Origin: a virus | Length of the DNA stretch: 64,000 bases | Virus record (IMG/VR): IMGVR_UViG_3300043464_001630 | Span: 62,001 to 126,000 of that record | Reading direction: 5' to 3' (one strand) | Shown: positions 1-7,426 of the stretch, piece by piece | Layout: every line of letters starts with the position of its first letter | How positions within the stretch are numbered: position 1 is the stretch's first letter | Position numbers and translations under genes: made by a program | Notes under the pieces: model-generated | Seen by the model: only the letters and a program-made list of their open reading frames with translations | What the model was told of the DNA's origin: nothing | Database searches by the model: none

Positions 1-1
1 T

Positions 2-148
2 TCTTCACCTAAATTAGAATATTCATTTAATGAAGAATTAGGATTAAAAGTAATAAATGTACATGAAATGGGTCATGACGATTATTGCGAGTTCGAAATT
101 GTTGATGAAAAGCTTTGGATGTTAGCAGTTGTTAAATATGGCTTCTAA
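2..148 (+). CDS. Partial gene, C-terminal 48 residues
   Basis: An open frame enters from the left edge and stops with TAA at 146-148. The visible 48 residues end in the motif DEKLWMLAVVKYGF. The stop overlaps the stop of the convergent spike gene by 4 nt, which is how other convergent pairs in this window end, so it is probably the tail of a real gene. No family is recognised from so short a piece. Confidence 0.55.
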   Translation, partial: SSPKLEYSFNEELGLKVINVHEMGHDDYCEFEIVDEKLWMLAVVKYGF

Positions 149-1197
149 GCCGTAGGAGTTTTGTATCCGTGCTGAATTGGGGCTGCTGTACCTATATTGC
201 CAGAATTCAGTACGGATGCTCTAGCTCTCATTTGTTCATTACCCGTAGTGAATGAAAGTGGTATATTATTGAACGGATGTTGATGAGGAAGAACAAATAC
301 CGAATATTCTGGATTTTTATGACTTCCTCCGTTACCAGCACTAGATGCTACGCTAGTTCCTCCGTCTGATAAAACCAAAACAGGAACCTTGTCGGGGCCT
401 GTCCAAGGAGATTTTGGAGCACCGATACTATTATACAAATTTTTAATATAACTTACATCAGCATATGCAATAATAGCAGTTCCTCCTCCACCTTTTCCGT
501 CTCCGTTTATTCCACTAGAAGACATTAACTGTCCAAAACTACCAATACCTCCTCCTGTGTATTGAACTTCTGCTGGACAAGTGATATGGTTTACATAAAC
601 TTCTCCATCAATAAATGCACATCCATTGATAATTGCATTTTTAGCCACTCCTAAATTAGAATTAACTACAACCTGATTTGGAGTTTCGAGATTCATAGAA
701 TCTGATTTCAATGATATATTATTACCAGATCTAATATTAACATTTCCTTCCGAAGCTACGTTCATTTCTTCCGAAGCAGAAATGATACTTCTTCCGCCAG
801 AACCTAATCGCATGTTTCCAGCAGTTGCTATACTAGCACCTCCTGCTCCTACAGAAACATCATACTTATTTCCAATATTTAAAGAATAAGTTCCGCAAGG
901 AAATTTACTATTTTCTACTTCTTCTGTATAAGGAACTGGTTCGTTTTTTACGAAAGATCCTTTTCCTTCGATATCTACAGACTTGGGTCTGAATTCTCCT
1001 TTAACATCTTTTCTAATATGAGGAAAAGTATTTGTGGCTGCACCTATGTGTTCTTGTTTATCTTTTTCGTAAGAAATTATTTGATTTCCTCCTGCCTTGA
1101 TATTGCTTTCAATTGGAATCAAATTTTCACAAACTTTTGCTAAAACTTCACCTTGATTTGATTTATCAAATTTTTGTGTATTCGTTACGTCTGGCAT
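145..1197 (-). CDS. Baseplate spike/needle-like structural protein
   Basis: 350 residues, not assigned to a named family. The middle (about 110-210) has short alternating polar/hydrophobic repeats (SEEMNVASEGNVNIRSGNNISLKSD shortened here to its NVNIRSG and NISLKSD units), as in intertwined beta-helices of T4 gp5 or VgrG spikes. The C-terminal third is glycine-rich and contains HQHPF, an HxH motif of the kind that binds metal in spike tips and in T4 gp12-type fibres. It lies directly downstream of the gp5-like hub gene in the same direction (12 nt gap), which supports a baseplate spike or tip role. A TAAATA late element lies 9 nt before the ATG. A short-tail-fibre-like protein is the alternative. 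Confidence 0.55.
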   Translation of the reverse strand: MPDVTNTQKFDKSNQGEVLAKVCENLIPIESNIKAGGNQIISYEKDKQEHIGAATNTFPHIRKDVKGEFRPKSVDIEGKGSFVKNEPVPYTEEVENSKFPCGTYSLNIGNKYDVSVGAGGASIATAGNMRLGSGGRSIISASEEMNVASEGNVNIRSGNNISLKSDSMNLETPNQVVVNSNLGVAKNAIINGCAFIDGEVYVNHITCPAEVQYTGGGIGSFGQLMSSSGINGDGKGGGGTAIIAYADVSYIKNLYNSIGAPKSPWTGPDKVPVLVLSDGGTSVASSAGNGGSHKNPEYSVFVLPHQHPFNNIPLSFTTGNEQMRARASVLNSGNIGTAAPIQHGYKTPTA

Positions 1198-1206
1198 ATT
1201 ATTTTA

Positions 1207-1212
1207 TATTTA
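1207..1212 (-). promoter_or_regulatory. Late promoter element TTAAATA
   Basis: TAAATA on the minus strand, 9 nt before the ATG at 1197; wider spacing than the usual 5-6 nt. Confidence 0.5.
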
Positions 1213-2436
1213 AGCAGGTTTTACTCCTAATTCAACATGCTGAACCTTTTTCATATATTTACTAGGATTCATACCCTTTAACAGATTTGTCCAATTTGTA
1301 GACAATGTTAATTGATTTGATGGATGAGAAAAGGTATTGTTTGCGTTTCCCTTAGATGCGCCACTCTTTGTGGGGTCTGTTATTTTTCTTTCTTTTTGTG
1401 AAAATTGTGCAGATTGAGCAAATGCAGGTGCTGCGGTTTCTACCCATTCGTCGTAGTACGTTTTGTTATCAGGATCTCCGTATGTTAAATAATGATCTCC
1501 TTCGTACCTTTCGTGATTATCTCCCATCACACGAATTGCGCGATCACCTTTTACTGTGTGGGTTTCTTGCTGATTAACAACAGAGATTTTATTTTCTACT
1601 GCAACTTCTGCGGTTACGTGATTTGAAATTTCATAAAAAGAACCGCTATAATGTGATATTTTTATTTTTTCAAAATCATCAGTTTCAATAAATTCTAATG
1701 ATCCTGCTTTTGAATTGAAAACTGTTTTTCCTGTAAAGAAAAAAGGTTCGCCATCTTGCATGTTTTCGCTTCCTGCTGGATAATGTAAGTCTGGATTACT
1801 TCCTTGTGTATTCATTACACTATTCCAATCTGACTTGTCGAATACATATCCGATATATACAGGATAATCTAAACTACCATTTTCGAAAAATACCCAAACT
1901 TGCGATCCAACACGAGGAACCGAAAACATTCCTTTTGTTGCATTGTTAATTGGTGATGGTGCTAATGTTTGATTATAAACATCACATATTCCAGTTTTAT
2001 ATCCCACATCAAACCCTCCGGGAATTGCATTAACCGATGCTGCTGCTTTTGGTGATACACTTTCGCCCGATGGTGTAATACTTTCTTCACCTAATGGTTC
2101 ACGCAAAGTTCCCCGATATCCTTCTCCTACGGTTGCGTCTCCATTTTTAGCATTAAACACCCCAGCGGTTCCTCCTCCAATTAACGGTGCGGCTTGTTCT
2201 GCCCATTTCAATACATCACAAAATTTTTGTAAAATGTCTCTGCTGTAAATTGTATTGATATTATCTCCTACAAATCGTGCATTGTAAATATCAGGAGGCA
2301 ATCCTAGATCTCTTGCTAATTGTGAAGTAAATTCTGGTATTGCTATTTTAACTCGTCCTCTTCTGTCTGGGTCATTGTTTTGTACAACAGTTCCCCGAAA
2401 GAATCCATAATGTTTTTCTTCGAAAGGATTTGGCAT
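1210..2436 (-). CDS. 5: Baseplate hub protein, gp5-like OB-fold, no lysozyme
   Basis: 408 residues. The N-terminus (about 10-60) reads YGFFRGTVVQNNDPDRRGRV, typical of the OB-fold of T4 gp5 and VgrG-like hubs. A second conserved block (about 170-205) reads VPRVGSQVWVFFENGSLDYP followed by YIGYV, the gp5-type VWVFFE signature. The C-terminal half has short beta repeats (NHVTAEVAVENKISV, VKGDRAIRVMGDNHERYEGD) that probably begin the triple-stranded spike. I see no T4L-type lysozyme insertion between OB and spike, so wall cutting must be done elsewhere. It acts at the central baseplate hub. Only a weak TAAATT element precedes it, 11 nt away, so it may be read from upstream late transcripts. Confidence 0.75.
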   Translation of the reverse strand: MPNPFEEKHYGFFRGTVVQNNDPDRRGRVKIAIPEFTSQLARDLGLPPDIYNARFVGDNINTIYSRDILQKFCDVLKWAEQAAPLIGGGTAGVFNAKNGDATVGEGYRGTLREPLGEESITPSGESVSPKAAASVNAIPGGFDVGYKTGICDVYNQTLAPSPINNATKGMFSVPRVGSQVWVFFENGSLDYPVYIGYVFDKSDWNSVMNTQGSNPDLHYPAGSENMQDGEPFFFTGKTVFNSKAGSLEFIETDDFEKIKISHYSGSFYEISNHVTAEVAVENKISVVNQQETHTVKGDRAIRVMGDNHERYEGDHYLTYGDPDNKTYYDEWVETAAPAFAQSAQFSQKERKITDPTKSGASKGNANNTFSHPSNQLTLSTNWTNLLKGMNPSKYMKKVQHVELGVKPA

Positions 2437-2437
2437 A

Positions 2438-3019
2438 CTATGTTAATAATTTAGTTTGAAGATCTGCTTTTACTAGAAATTGAGTGTGACGATTTACGAA
2501 CGTATCAATAGTTCCGTTCACTTTTAATGATTCTTTGGTCACATTATTTGCGATCTTTCCTATGTGTTTATCTACATTCATTGCTACTTTATTTGTTATT
2601 TTATTAATAGCATTTTGTGCTAAACAATTCATAAGTTCCGCAGCAAATCCAGAACAATCTTGTTTGTTTTTAAAGTAATTATCCATATTAGTAGCTTTGT
2701 CTAATATGTTTTGTACTCCTACTAATGTATCTGTTAGATCTTTTATTAATCCTTCTATTTTTCTAATAGGAGATAATACAGAATTAACTATTTGATCTAC
2801 TCGTTCCATTATAACAGTTGTTACTGCTCCTATAATGGCAGATACCATTCCTGCTGCTACACTTGCTAGACCTCCTAGTATAGATGCTGGATTTGGTATT
2901 GCTCCAACTATAGCTGATTTCAAACACATCAAACCATTTGATGCGGAAATTAATTTATCAACAGTACCGTTAACTGGATTTAAGAATCCTGTTTTGTTAC
3001 GTTCGAATAATAATCCCAT
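2438..3019 (-). CDS. Hydrophobic structural protein of unknown function
   Basis: 193 residues from the ATG at 3019. This start is chosen over upstream TTG/ATG codons at 3037/3034 because TTAAATA lies exactly 5 nt before it. Residues about 25-65 are small and hydrophobic (SAIVGAIPNPASILGGLASV, AAGMVSAIIGAVTTVIM), followed by helical segments with leucine/isoleucine heptads (IRKIEGLIKDLTDTLVGVQN). One CSGFAAELMNCLAQ stretch carries two cysteines. It ends 1 nt before the gp5-like start, so it shares the baseplate transcript. A membrane-penetrating baseplate component or tape-measure-adjacent protein is possible, but the function is unknown. Confidence 0.6.
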   Translation of the reverse strand: MGLLFERNKTGFLNPVNGTVDKLISASNGLMCLKSAIVGAIPNPASILGGLASVAAGMVSAIIGAVTTVIMERVDQIVNSVLSPIRKIEGLIKDLTDTLVGVQNILDKATNMDNYFKNKQDCSGFAAELMNCLAQNAINKITNKVAMNVDKHIGKIANNVTKESLKVNGTIDTFVNRHTQFLVKADLQTKLLT

Positions 3020-3024
3020 AAAAA

Positions 3025-3030
3025 TATTTA
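3025..3030 (-). promoter_or_regulatory. Late promoter element TTAAATA
   Basis: TTAAATA followed by TTTTT and ATG at 3019: 5 nt spacing. It decides the start of the downstream gene. Confidence 0.75.
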
Positions 3031-3042
3031 ACATCAAAATAC

Positions 3043-3074
3043 AAAAAACCCCACCATTTCTGGTGGGGTTTTAT
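3043..3074 (-). terminator. Rho-independent terminator
   Basis: Stem CCCCACCA / TGGTGGGG with a 4-nt loop, flanked by A and T runs on both sides. It ends minus-strand transcription of the gene at 3103-3744 (T run in minus sense). Confidence 0.85.
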
Positions 3075-3102
3075 GCCTACGAAAACTTAAACAACAACAA
3101 AA

Positions 3103-3744
3103 TTAGATTTCAATAGCAAAGCGACGACGTTCATTAGGCCCACGATTATCAAAACCGATAGCACCAGTCACAACTTGTGTAGCAGTGGCGGTAGCCACTG
3201 TGAATGTAGTAGTGGAACGATCTGGGAAATAAAGACTAAAAGTTGCGCCGTCGTATTCTGGAGCTACCTTAAATTGAATACGATCAGCTACAGAAAGTGT
3301 AACACTGGCAGTAGATGCACCAGAGAGTTCATCAAAAAGAATTCCATTTACAGGTACTCCGTTGTAGCTACCAGAAGAGAAAATAGAAGTAGCAGTGATA
3401 CGAGAAGTTAATACATCAACTTGTGTACTGAGTAAGGGAGTAGATGCATAAATTGCGGTAAGCGCACCGAATTGTAGATCTGTATATTTCGTATTCAATG
3501 GAATACCACTTGCGACCCAACCAGCAAAAAATCCAGAAAGAACAGAACTTCCAGTGATAGCAGTATTTTGTGTAGAACTAAGTGGAGGAGTAGTAAATAC
3601 TGTATTAGGAACTGCGGTAGCGGTGTTAAAAACAGTTACAGTGGGAAGAAAAACTACAGAATTATTAGATGCAGAAAGACTAACTCCAATTTGAGGAGGA
3701 TTTTCTGCTGCTGAATTGAATACGAAATTCGTAAATGTTGCCAT
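3103..3744 (-). CDS. Putative virion protein, Ser/Thr/Val-rich
   Basis: 213 residues, almost all Ser, Thr, Ala and Val in beta-type alternation (e.g. TTTFTVATATATQVVTGAIG), few charges until the C-terminal GPNERRRFAIEI. No motif identifies an enzyme. It has its own late element 5 nt before ATG and its own strong terminator, so it is a single-gene late transcript, as expected for an abundant virion protein (decoration protein, head fibre or tail component). No homology is claimed. Confidence 0.6.
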   Translation of the reverse strand: MATFTNFVFNSAAENPPQIGVSLSASNNSVVFLPTVTVFNTATAVPNTVFTTPPLSSTQNTAITGSSVLSGFFAGWVASGIPLNTKYTDLQFGALTAIYASTPLLSTQVDVLTSRITATSIFSSGSYNGVPVNGILFDELSGASTASVTLSVADRIQFKVAPEYDGATFSLYFPDRSTTTFTVATATATQVVTGAIGFDNRGPNERRRFAIEI

Positions 3745-3749
3745 ATTTT

Positions 3750-3755
3750 TATTTA
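3750..3755 (-). promoter_or_regulatory. Late promoter element ATAAATA
   Basis: ATAAATA, 5 nt (aaaat), then ATG at 3744. Divergent from the plus-strand element at 3787. Confidence 0.75.
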
Positions 3756-3786
3756 TCTTTATATGACTATTTTTTCAATTATAAAG

Positions 3787-3792
3787 TAAATA
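3787..3792 (+). promoter_or_regulatory. Late promoter element GTAAATA
   Basis: TAAATA, 5 nt (atagt), then ATG at 3798; it decides that start. Confidence 0.75.
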
Positions 3793-3797
3793 ATAGT

Positions 3798-4070
3798 ATG
3801 AATTTCGAAATGTTATTAGAAAGAATGGAACTACTAGAAGCCAAATGTACAAAGGTAACAAAGAAAGCACATTCAAACAGAAAAGGAAAAAAGTGGACTA
3901 AATGTGCTCGTCAATCTGATGGTAGTATTAAACGAATTCACTGGGGACAAGCAGGTGTGCGCGTAGGAAGTGGAAATTCCAAACGTGCTAAAAGCTTTCG
4001 TAAAAGGCATGGCTGTAGCAAAGCAAAAGCAGGAACTCCAAAAGCAATGAGCTGCAAAAATTGGAAATAG
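3798..4070 (+). CDS. Small basic cysteine-containing protein
   Basis: 90 residues from ATG 3798, chosen because TAAATA lies 5 nt upstream; a longer frame from 3735 would run through the promoter. The protein is very basic: KKAHSNRKGKKWTKCARQS, then HWGQAGVRVGSGNSKRAKSF, then RKRHGCSKAKAGTPKAMSC. The spaced cysteines (C-x(n)-C-x(n)-C near the end) could bind zinc, and the composition suggests nucleic-acid binding or a packaged core protein. The N-terminus MNFEMLLERMELLEAK contains L-L-E/A, a possible prohead-protease site. I recall similar small basic proteins in marine T4-like phages but cannot give a function. Confidence 0.65.
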   Translation: MNFEMLLERMELLEAKCTKVTKKAHSNRKGKKWTKCARQSDGSIKRIHWGQAGVRVGSGNSKRAKSFRKRHGCSKAKAGTPKAMSCKNWK

Positions 4071-4096
4071 CTTATTACCAAATACTTATAAAATAT

Positions 4097-4465
4097 TTAC
4101 TTCCTCCGTGGACTACTTGTAGTTCCAAATTTAGCATTCTTTAAAGATCTTAAATTCTTTTTAGCATCTTTTTCTACGTTTGGATTATAAGATTTCCAGT
4201 CACCCAGATGTCCAATTTTTAAATGACATCCCGCATCTCCTTTTTCTTCACACAATGTAATTAGATTTGTAGCTTCTAATTCTAATTCTGGATGAATATG
4301 AAACGGCTTTTTGTGGTGAACTTGAAGGTTATTAGAGTTACCACAATTTGCACAAGTTTTATTAGATTCTAAAAATTCTTTACGAACCTTTTGCCACTTG
4401 GATGATCTTACAGAAAATGGCTTTCCTTGTAACTTTTCTTTAATGGCAACTACGAATCTAATCAT
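4097..4465 (-). CDS. HNH homing endonuclease
   Basis: 122 residues. Layout: basic N-terminus, zinc pair CANC (about 38-41), the core LQVHHKKPFHIHPELELEAT, then LITLCEEKGDAGCH and a basic tail. This is the HNH/McrA-like nuclease fold (CxxC, HH, N, and CxxxxH). Such genes are usually free-standing homing endonucleases. The 5' end overlaps the preceding gene by 8 nt, and TAAATA lies 5 nt before its ATG inside that gene, so it is probably expressed late. It is the last of an endonuclease-rich island. Confidence 0.8.
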   Translation of the reverse strand: MIRFVVAIKEKLQGKPFSVRSSKWQKVRKEFLESNKTCANCGNSNNLQVHHKKPFHIHPELELEATNLITLCEEKGDAGCHLKIGHLGDWKSYNPNVEKDAKKNLRSLKNAKFGTTSSPRRK

Positions 4466-4790
4466 TTAAGTATTTAATGTATAAATCTTTCGGATCTTCA
4501 AATAGATTAAAATAAGAACCGAATTTACTTCCCATGAAAAACGATTCACCATTCCATTCGTAAATTAAAGTATAGTCAGTATTATCTTCGTATTTCAAAA
4601 TGACATCATAATCTTCTATATATTCCGTAGAAATTTCTACTTCGAAGTCTTTACACATAAATTGGTGCTTGTCCATTATGTGATCTATGACAATATTCAT
4701 TTCTGTACTGATATAATCATATAACCCATCTTCGGATTCAATCCTCCACATCAATCTGTCTGGGTCGTAAAATCTACAAATCTTTTTCAT
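4458..4790 (-). CDS. Acidic hypothetical protein
   Basis: 110 residues, acidic and aromatic-rich (EDYDVILKYEDNTDYTLIYE). No family recognised. The ATG overlaps the stop of the upstream gene (shared base at 4790) and its 3' end overlaps the HNH gene, so it is translationally coupled on both sides. A passenger in the endonuclease island is likely. Confidence 0.6.
   Translation of the reverse strand: MKKICRFYDPDRLMWRIESEDGLYDYISTEMNIVIDHIMDKHQFMCKDFEVEISTEYIEDYDVILKYEDNTDYTLIYEWNGESFFMGSKFGSYFNLFEDPKDLYIKYLND
4471..4476 (-). promoter_or_regulatory. Late promoter element TTAAATA
   Basis: TTAAATA, 5 nt (cttaa), ATG at 4465; it lies within the 3' end of the neighbouring gene. Confidence 0.65.
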
Positions 4791-5440
4791 TAAGATTTAA
4801 TTAAAAAATAACTTAAATGTTTTTGTATCGAAAGCTCTGGGTATACAGGTTTTACTATTTTATCAAAAGCTCTTTTATATAAATTTTCTCTTTGAGAGAA
4901 TCCTCGTTTTGATTCTCTATCGTTTCTTATTTGTTTAGATATTTTATTCATTGAGAAATTCGCTAAGACATCAAAACGAATTATTCCGTTTTTAGTTCTA
5001 TTTTCCCAATCTTTTGTTGTCTTATTTACACAATTTTTATAAGAATTTAAAAACATTATCGCGATATTCATAACCGTAGAAACGATAGTCGTCGCATCGA
5101 ATGAACTTGTTTTAAGTTTAAATTTATCTATTTTAGGACGGAAAAGAATAACGAAAGTTTCTAAAACATCCTCGATAAAAAGATTTCCATTCAATGTCGA
5201 TGGATATATCATCACTTCTATTTCTTCTCCTGTTTTATTTTCAAAATAACATTTTATATAATAAACTGGATTTTTGCTTTTATATTTTAAATGATAATTA
5301 AATATCTTATCAAAATTTGGAAATCTTTCTTCTCTACCAGCAGCAAATACTGCCGTTATTTCTTTTAATGGATAAGAATTATCGAATAATTCACATAATA
5401 AATATTTTTCATAAATCAGTTCATTATCCGATAAGTTCAT
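4790..5440 (-). CDS. Hypothetical protein, possible internal head protein
   Basis: 216 residues, unrecognised. The N-terminus DNELIYEKYLLCELFDNSYP resembles the amphipathic leaders of other late genes here (LLCE could be a gp21 site). The middle has a hydrophobic helix (TTIVSTVMNIAIMFLNSYKN) and the C-terminus is basic. TAAATA lies 5 nt before the ATG, so it is a late gene. The function is unknown; lying between endonuclease genes it could also be a diverged mobile-element protein. Confidence 0.55.
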   Translation of the reverse strand: MNLSDNELIYEKYLLCELFDNSYPLKEITAVFAAGREERFPNFDKIFNYHLKYKSKNPVYYIKCYFENKTGEEIEVMIYPSTLNGNLFIEDVLETFVILFRPKIDKFKLKTSSFDATTIVSTVMNIAIMFLNSYKNCVNKTTKDWENRTKNGIIRFDVLANFSMNKISKQIRNDRESKRGFSQRENLYKRAFDKIVKPVYPELSIQKHLSYFLIKS

Positions 5441-5445
5441 ATCAT

Positions 5446-5451
5446 TATTTA
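5446..5451 (-). promoter_or_regulatory. Late promoter element ATAAATA
   Basis: TAAATA, 5 nt (atgat), ATG at 5440. Confidence 0.65.
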
Positions 5452-5976
5452 TAAGTACTTTTTTAATTCTGAATATATTACCAATCTTTCGTCTTTATTC
5501 TTAAAGATCAGTTCTTTCAAATTATTAATAATTGATTTATTAAATTCTGTATCTTTCGTACTTTCTAAAAAGTTTGTGAATTCTATTTGACCTAGTTCAC
5601 AAAAATCCGCAGGAAGCATTGCTTTCTGATCAATAAAGCCGTGTGGATAATCATTAAACTTGTCTTTATTGCTGATTAAATCTCTGAAATAATAATCGAT
5701 AGCTTCCGAATTTAATTGCACGAAATAAGGAATTCTTATTAATTTAAATCCCAAATCATTTGCTACTCGATTTTTTATTTTATCAGAAATGATTTGTTTA
5801 GAAGAATTGAAATGTCGATACCCATCAAATTCTACGATTAATTTATGATCGTAAAAAATATAATCATATCGTCCTCGTATATTAGATTCTTTTAAGACTC
5901 TGTCGTTTTCGAAATTATCAGAGAATCTTTGCCTGAGGAAATCACCAAGTAAATTTTCGGTTAAATATTCTTTCAT
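5449..5976 (-). CDS. PD-(D/E)XK / DUF559-like endonuclease
   Basis: 175 residues. Residues about 32-90 have a restriction-endonuclease-like core: YDYIFYDHKLIVEFDGYRHF, then KNRVANDLGFKLIRIPYF. This matches the DUF559/Vsr-type pattern D...VEFDGxxH...D..R...L...G..(L/I)IRI. Such domains occur as nuclease modules of phage homing endonucleases. The gene starts 1 nt after the stop of the zinc-finger protein at 5978-6454, so the pair may be a two-subunit form of an enzyme often found fused (DNA-binding N-part, nuclease C-part). Confidence 0.65.
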   Translation of the reverse strand: MKEYLTENLLGDFLRQRFSDNFENDRVLKESNIRGRYDYIFYDHKLIVEFDGYRHFNSSKQIISDKIKNRVANDLGFKLIRIPYFVQLNSEAIDYYFRDLISNKDKFNDYPHGFIDQKAMLPADFCELGQIEFTNFLESTKDTEFNKSIINNLKELIFKNKDERLVIYSELKKYL

Positions 5977-5977
5977 T

Positions 5978-6454
5978 TTATCGATTGAACCCTACTGTTT
6001 TGATTTTATTTTTAAAATCTTCACTTTTAGCATAGTTCTCTACTCCATATTTTTCCATATTCGTAGCCTTTATCCTTTGCTTTCCTTCTTCAGAAGCTAG
6101 ATAGTTAGTAGAACCGTATTTTGCCAAATTAGTTTCTTTCAATTTTTCCATTCTATCTTCCGATTTTATATGGCAAGTTCTGCTGCATGATGTCTGCCAG
6201 CCGTTATTTGAATTAAAAATTGTATTTTTGCCACATACTTTACACTTGGGATTTTCAAAAACTTCTTCAACATAAGACCTAACTCTCACAGAAAACGCAT
6301 AACCACTATTGTCTAAAAATGAAGTTTTTTCTATGACTTCATCAAAAGCATCTTTTCCGAACTGTGAAATGAACATCTTTTCTTTAACAAAACGATATGA
6401 TCCGTTGTATTTATTTTTCAATAAATCCGACACTTTATTTTTTAAGTTTTCCAT
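5978..6454 (-). CDS. Zinc-finger DNA-binding protein with NUMOD/DUF7487-type repeats
   Basis: 158 residues from ATG 6454, preferred to the ATG at 6472 because a GGGGG run lies just upstream. A zinc motif CKVCGK...CSRTCH occurs at about 90-115. It is followed by two copies of a short repeat, KETNLAKYGSTNYLASEEGK and KATNMEKYGVENYAKSEDFK, typical of the DNA-recognition part of phage homing endonucleases. No nuclease core is present in this frame; the adjacent downstream gene supplies one. Confidence 0.65.
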   Translation of the reverse strand: MENLKNKVSDLLKNKYNGSYRFVKEKMFISQFGKDAFDEVIEKTSFLDNSGYAFSVRVRSYVEEVFENPKCKVCGKNTIFNSNNGWQTSCSRTCHIKSEDRMEKLKETNLAKYGSTNYLASEEGKQRIKATNMEKYGVENYAKSEDFKNKIKTVGFNR

Positions 6455-6508
6455 AGACCCCCAATATATCATCTCTTAATAAATTATCAATAAATTTTTA
6501 AATTATTT

Positions 6509-7294
6509 TTATTCGTCTATTCTTCCTGTAGATTCGAATACACAGCCAACTTCGAAATTATGGGTAGTTCTAGATGTTCTTCTTTTAATTTTGAAAGTTT
6601 GTCCCTTACTTAACATTGTGAAATATTCTCCATCTATTTTAAGTTCATTCATAAAATTTGTGTAGTTGTATAGATATTCTTGAGTATTTCCATTTGGATG
6701 AGTAACTCTAATGTTTAGTTTGAAATGGCCGAACTCTCTTAATTTTTTTGAAAATTCCTTTTGTTTTTCGCTAGTTCCATTATTTTTATAATATTGTTTT
6801 AATTTTTCTGAATTATCTTTACATTTCTTTAAATGCATTTGTTTGAAATTTTCATCATTTTTGTATTTCTCTTTCATGGTTGCGGATTGTTTGATTCTTC
6901 CCAATAATTGTAATTCTGTGTGTCCTTCTTTGTATCTTTTCTTTTTAGTTGTTGATATTTTTTCAAAAACTTGATTTTTGAAAGATTCATCAAAATAACA
7001 AAGCATATACCCACCAGTTCCTCCAATATGGATATTGTAACAATTTTTTCCATATTTATACTTCAATCTTCTTATTAATTTTTTCTCTAATAAATCTAAT
7101 TTTTCTTTACTGTCTATTTTTAATTTTAACCAACGTCTGGTGAAATTTTCTCTTCCGTACTTTTTAACTGCTTTCAGAAAAATGGTAGTGCCAGAACCAA
7201 TATAATCATCGGTTCTATATCCTATGTGTTGTCCTCCGTAAACTTTTCCATTTATGTTGTTGACTGTTATATATAATAAAAATTCTTTTTGCAT
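6509..7294 (-). CDS. GIY-YIG homing endonuclease
   Basis: 261 residues from ATG 7294, chosen because TAAATA lies 7 nt upstream and the GIY-YIG domain then begins at the natural place. The core reads LLYITVNNINGKVYGGQHIG, then DDYIGSG, then YGRENFTRRWL, the order GIY...YIG...R of this nuclease family. The tail is lysine-rich with helical repeats, as in DNA-binding arms. It lies just downstream of the terminator of the capsid gene, a common insertion neighbourhood for T4-type homing genes. Confidence 0.85.
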   Translation of the reverse strand: MQKEFLLYITVNNINGKVYGGQHIGYRTDDYIGSGTTIFLKAVKKYGRENFTRRWLKLKIDSKEKLDLLEKKLIRRLKYKYGKNCYNIHIGGTGGYMLCYFDESFKNQVFEKISTTKKKRYKEGHTELQLLGRIKQSATMKEKYKNDENFKQMHLKKCKDNSEKLKQYYKNNGTSEKQKEFSKKLREFGHFKLNIRVTHPNGNTQEYLYNYTNFMNELKIDGEYFTMLSKGQTFKIKRRTSRTTHNFEVGCVFESTGRIDE

Positions 7295-7301
7295 ATGAAG
7301 G

Positions 7302-7307
7302 TATTTA
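7302..7307 (-). promoter_or_regulatory. Late promoter element GTAAATA
   Basis: TAAATA, 7 nt, ATG at 7294. Confidence 0.55.
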
Positions 7308-7365
7308 CTATAATGATAACCGGAAATATAGCAATTTGTTAGATAAAAGCATAATGACAAAAAAA

Positions 7366-7394
7366 AAACACCGCAGATTTCTCTGCGGTGTTTT
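7366..7394 (-). terminator. Rho-independent terminator after capsid gene
   Basis: Stem CACCGCAGA / TCTGCGGTG with a 4-nt loop and long flanking A/T runs; on the minus strand it ends in a long T run after the gp23 gene. Confidence 0.9.
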
Positions 7395-7426
7395 GTAAGT
7401 TACTTATTTTTAAGTATTTATGTGAC

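Noticed and set aside
1210-2436. T4-type lysozyme domain in the gp5-like hub
   Set aside because: No E-x8-D-x5-T catalytic arrangement or T4L-like block between the OB-fold and the spike repeats.
3735-3797. Longer N-terminus for the small basic protein
   Set aside because: It would place the TAAATA element inside the coding region and adds a hydrophobic stretch unrelated to the rest; ATG 3798 fits the promoter rule.
5449-6454. Frameshifted single homing endonuclease
   Set aside because: The first gene ends with TAA and the second has its own ATG 1 nt later; no slippery site seen. A split two-gene form is simpler, though a sequencing error cannot be excluded.
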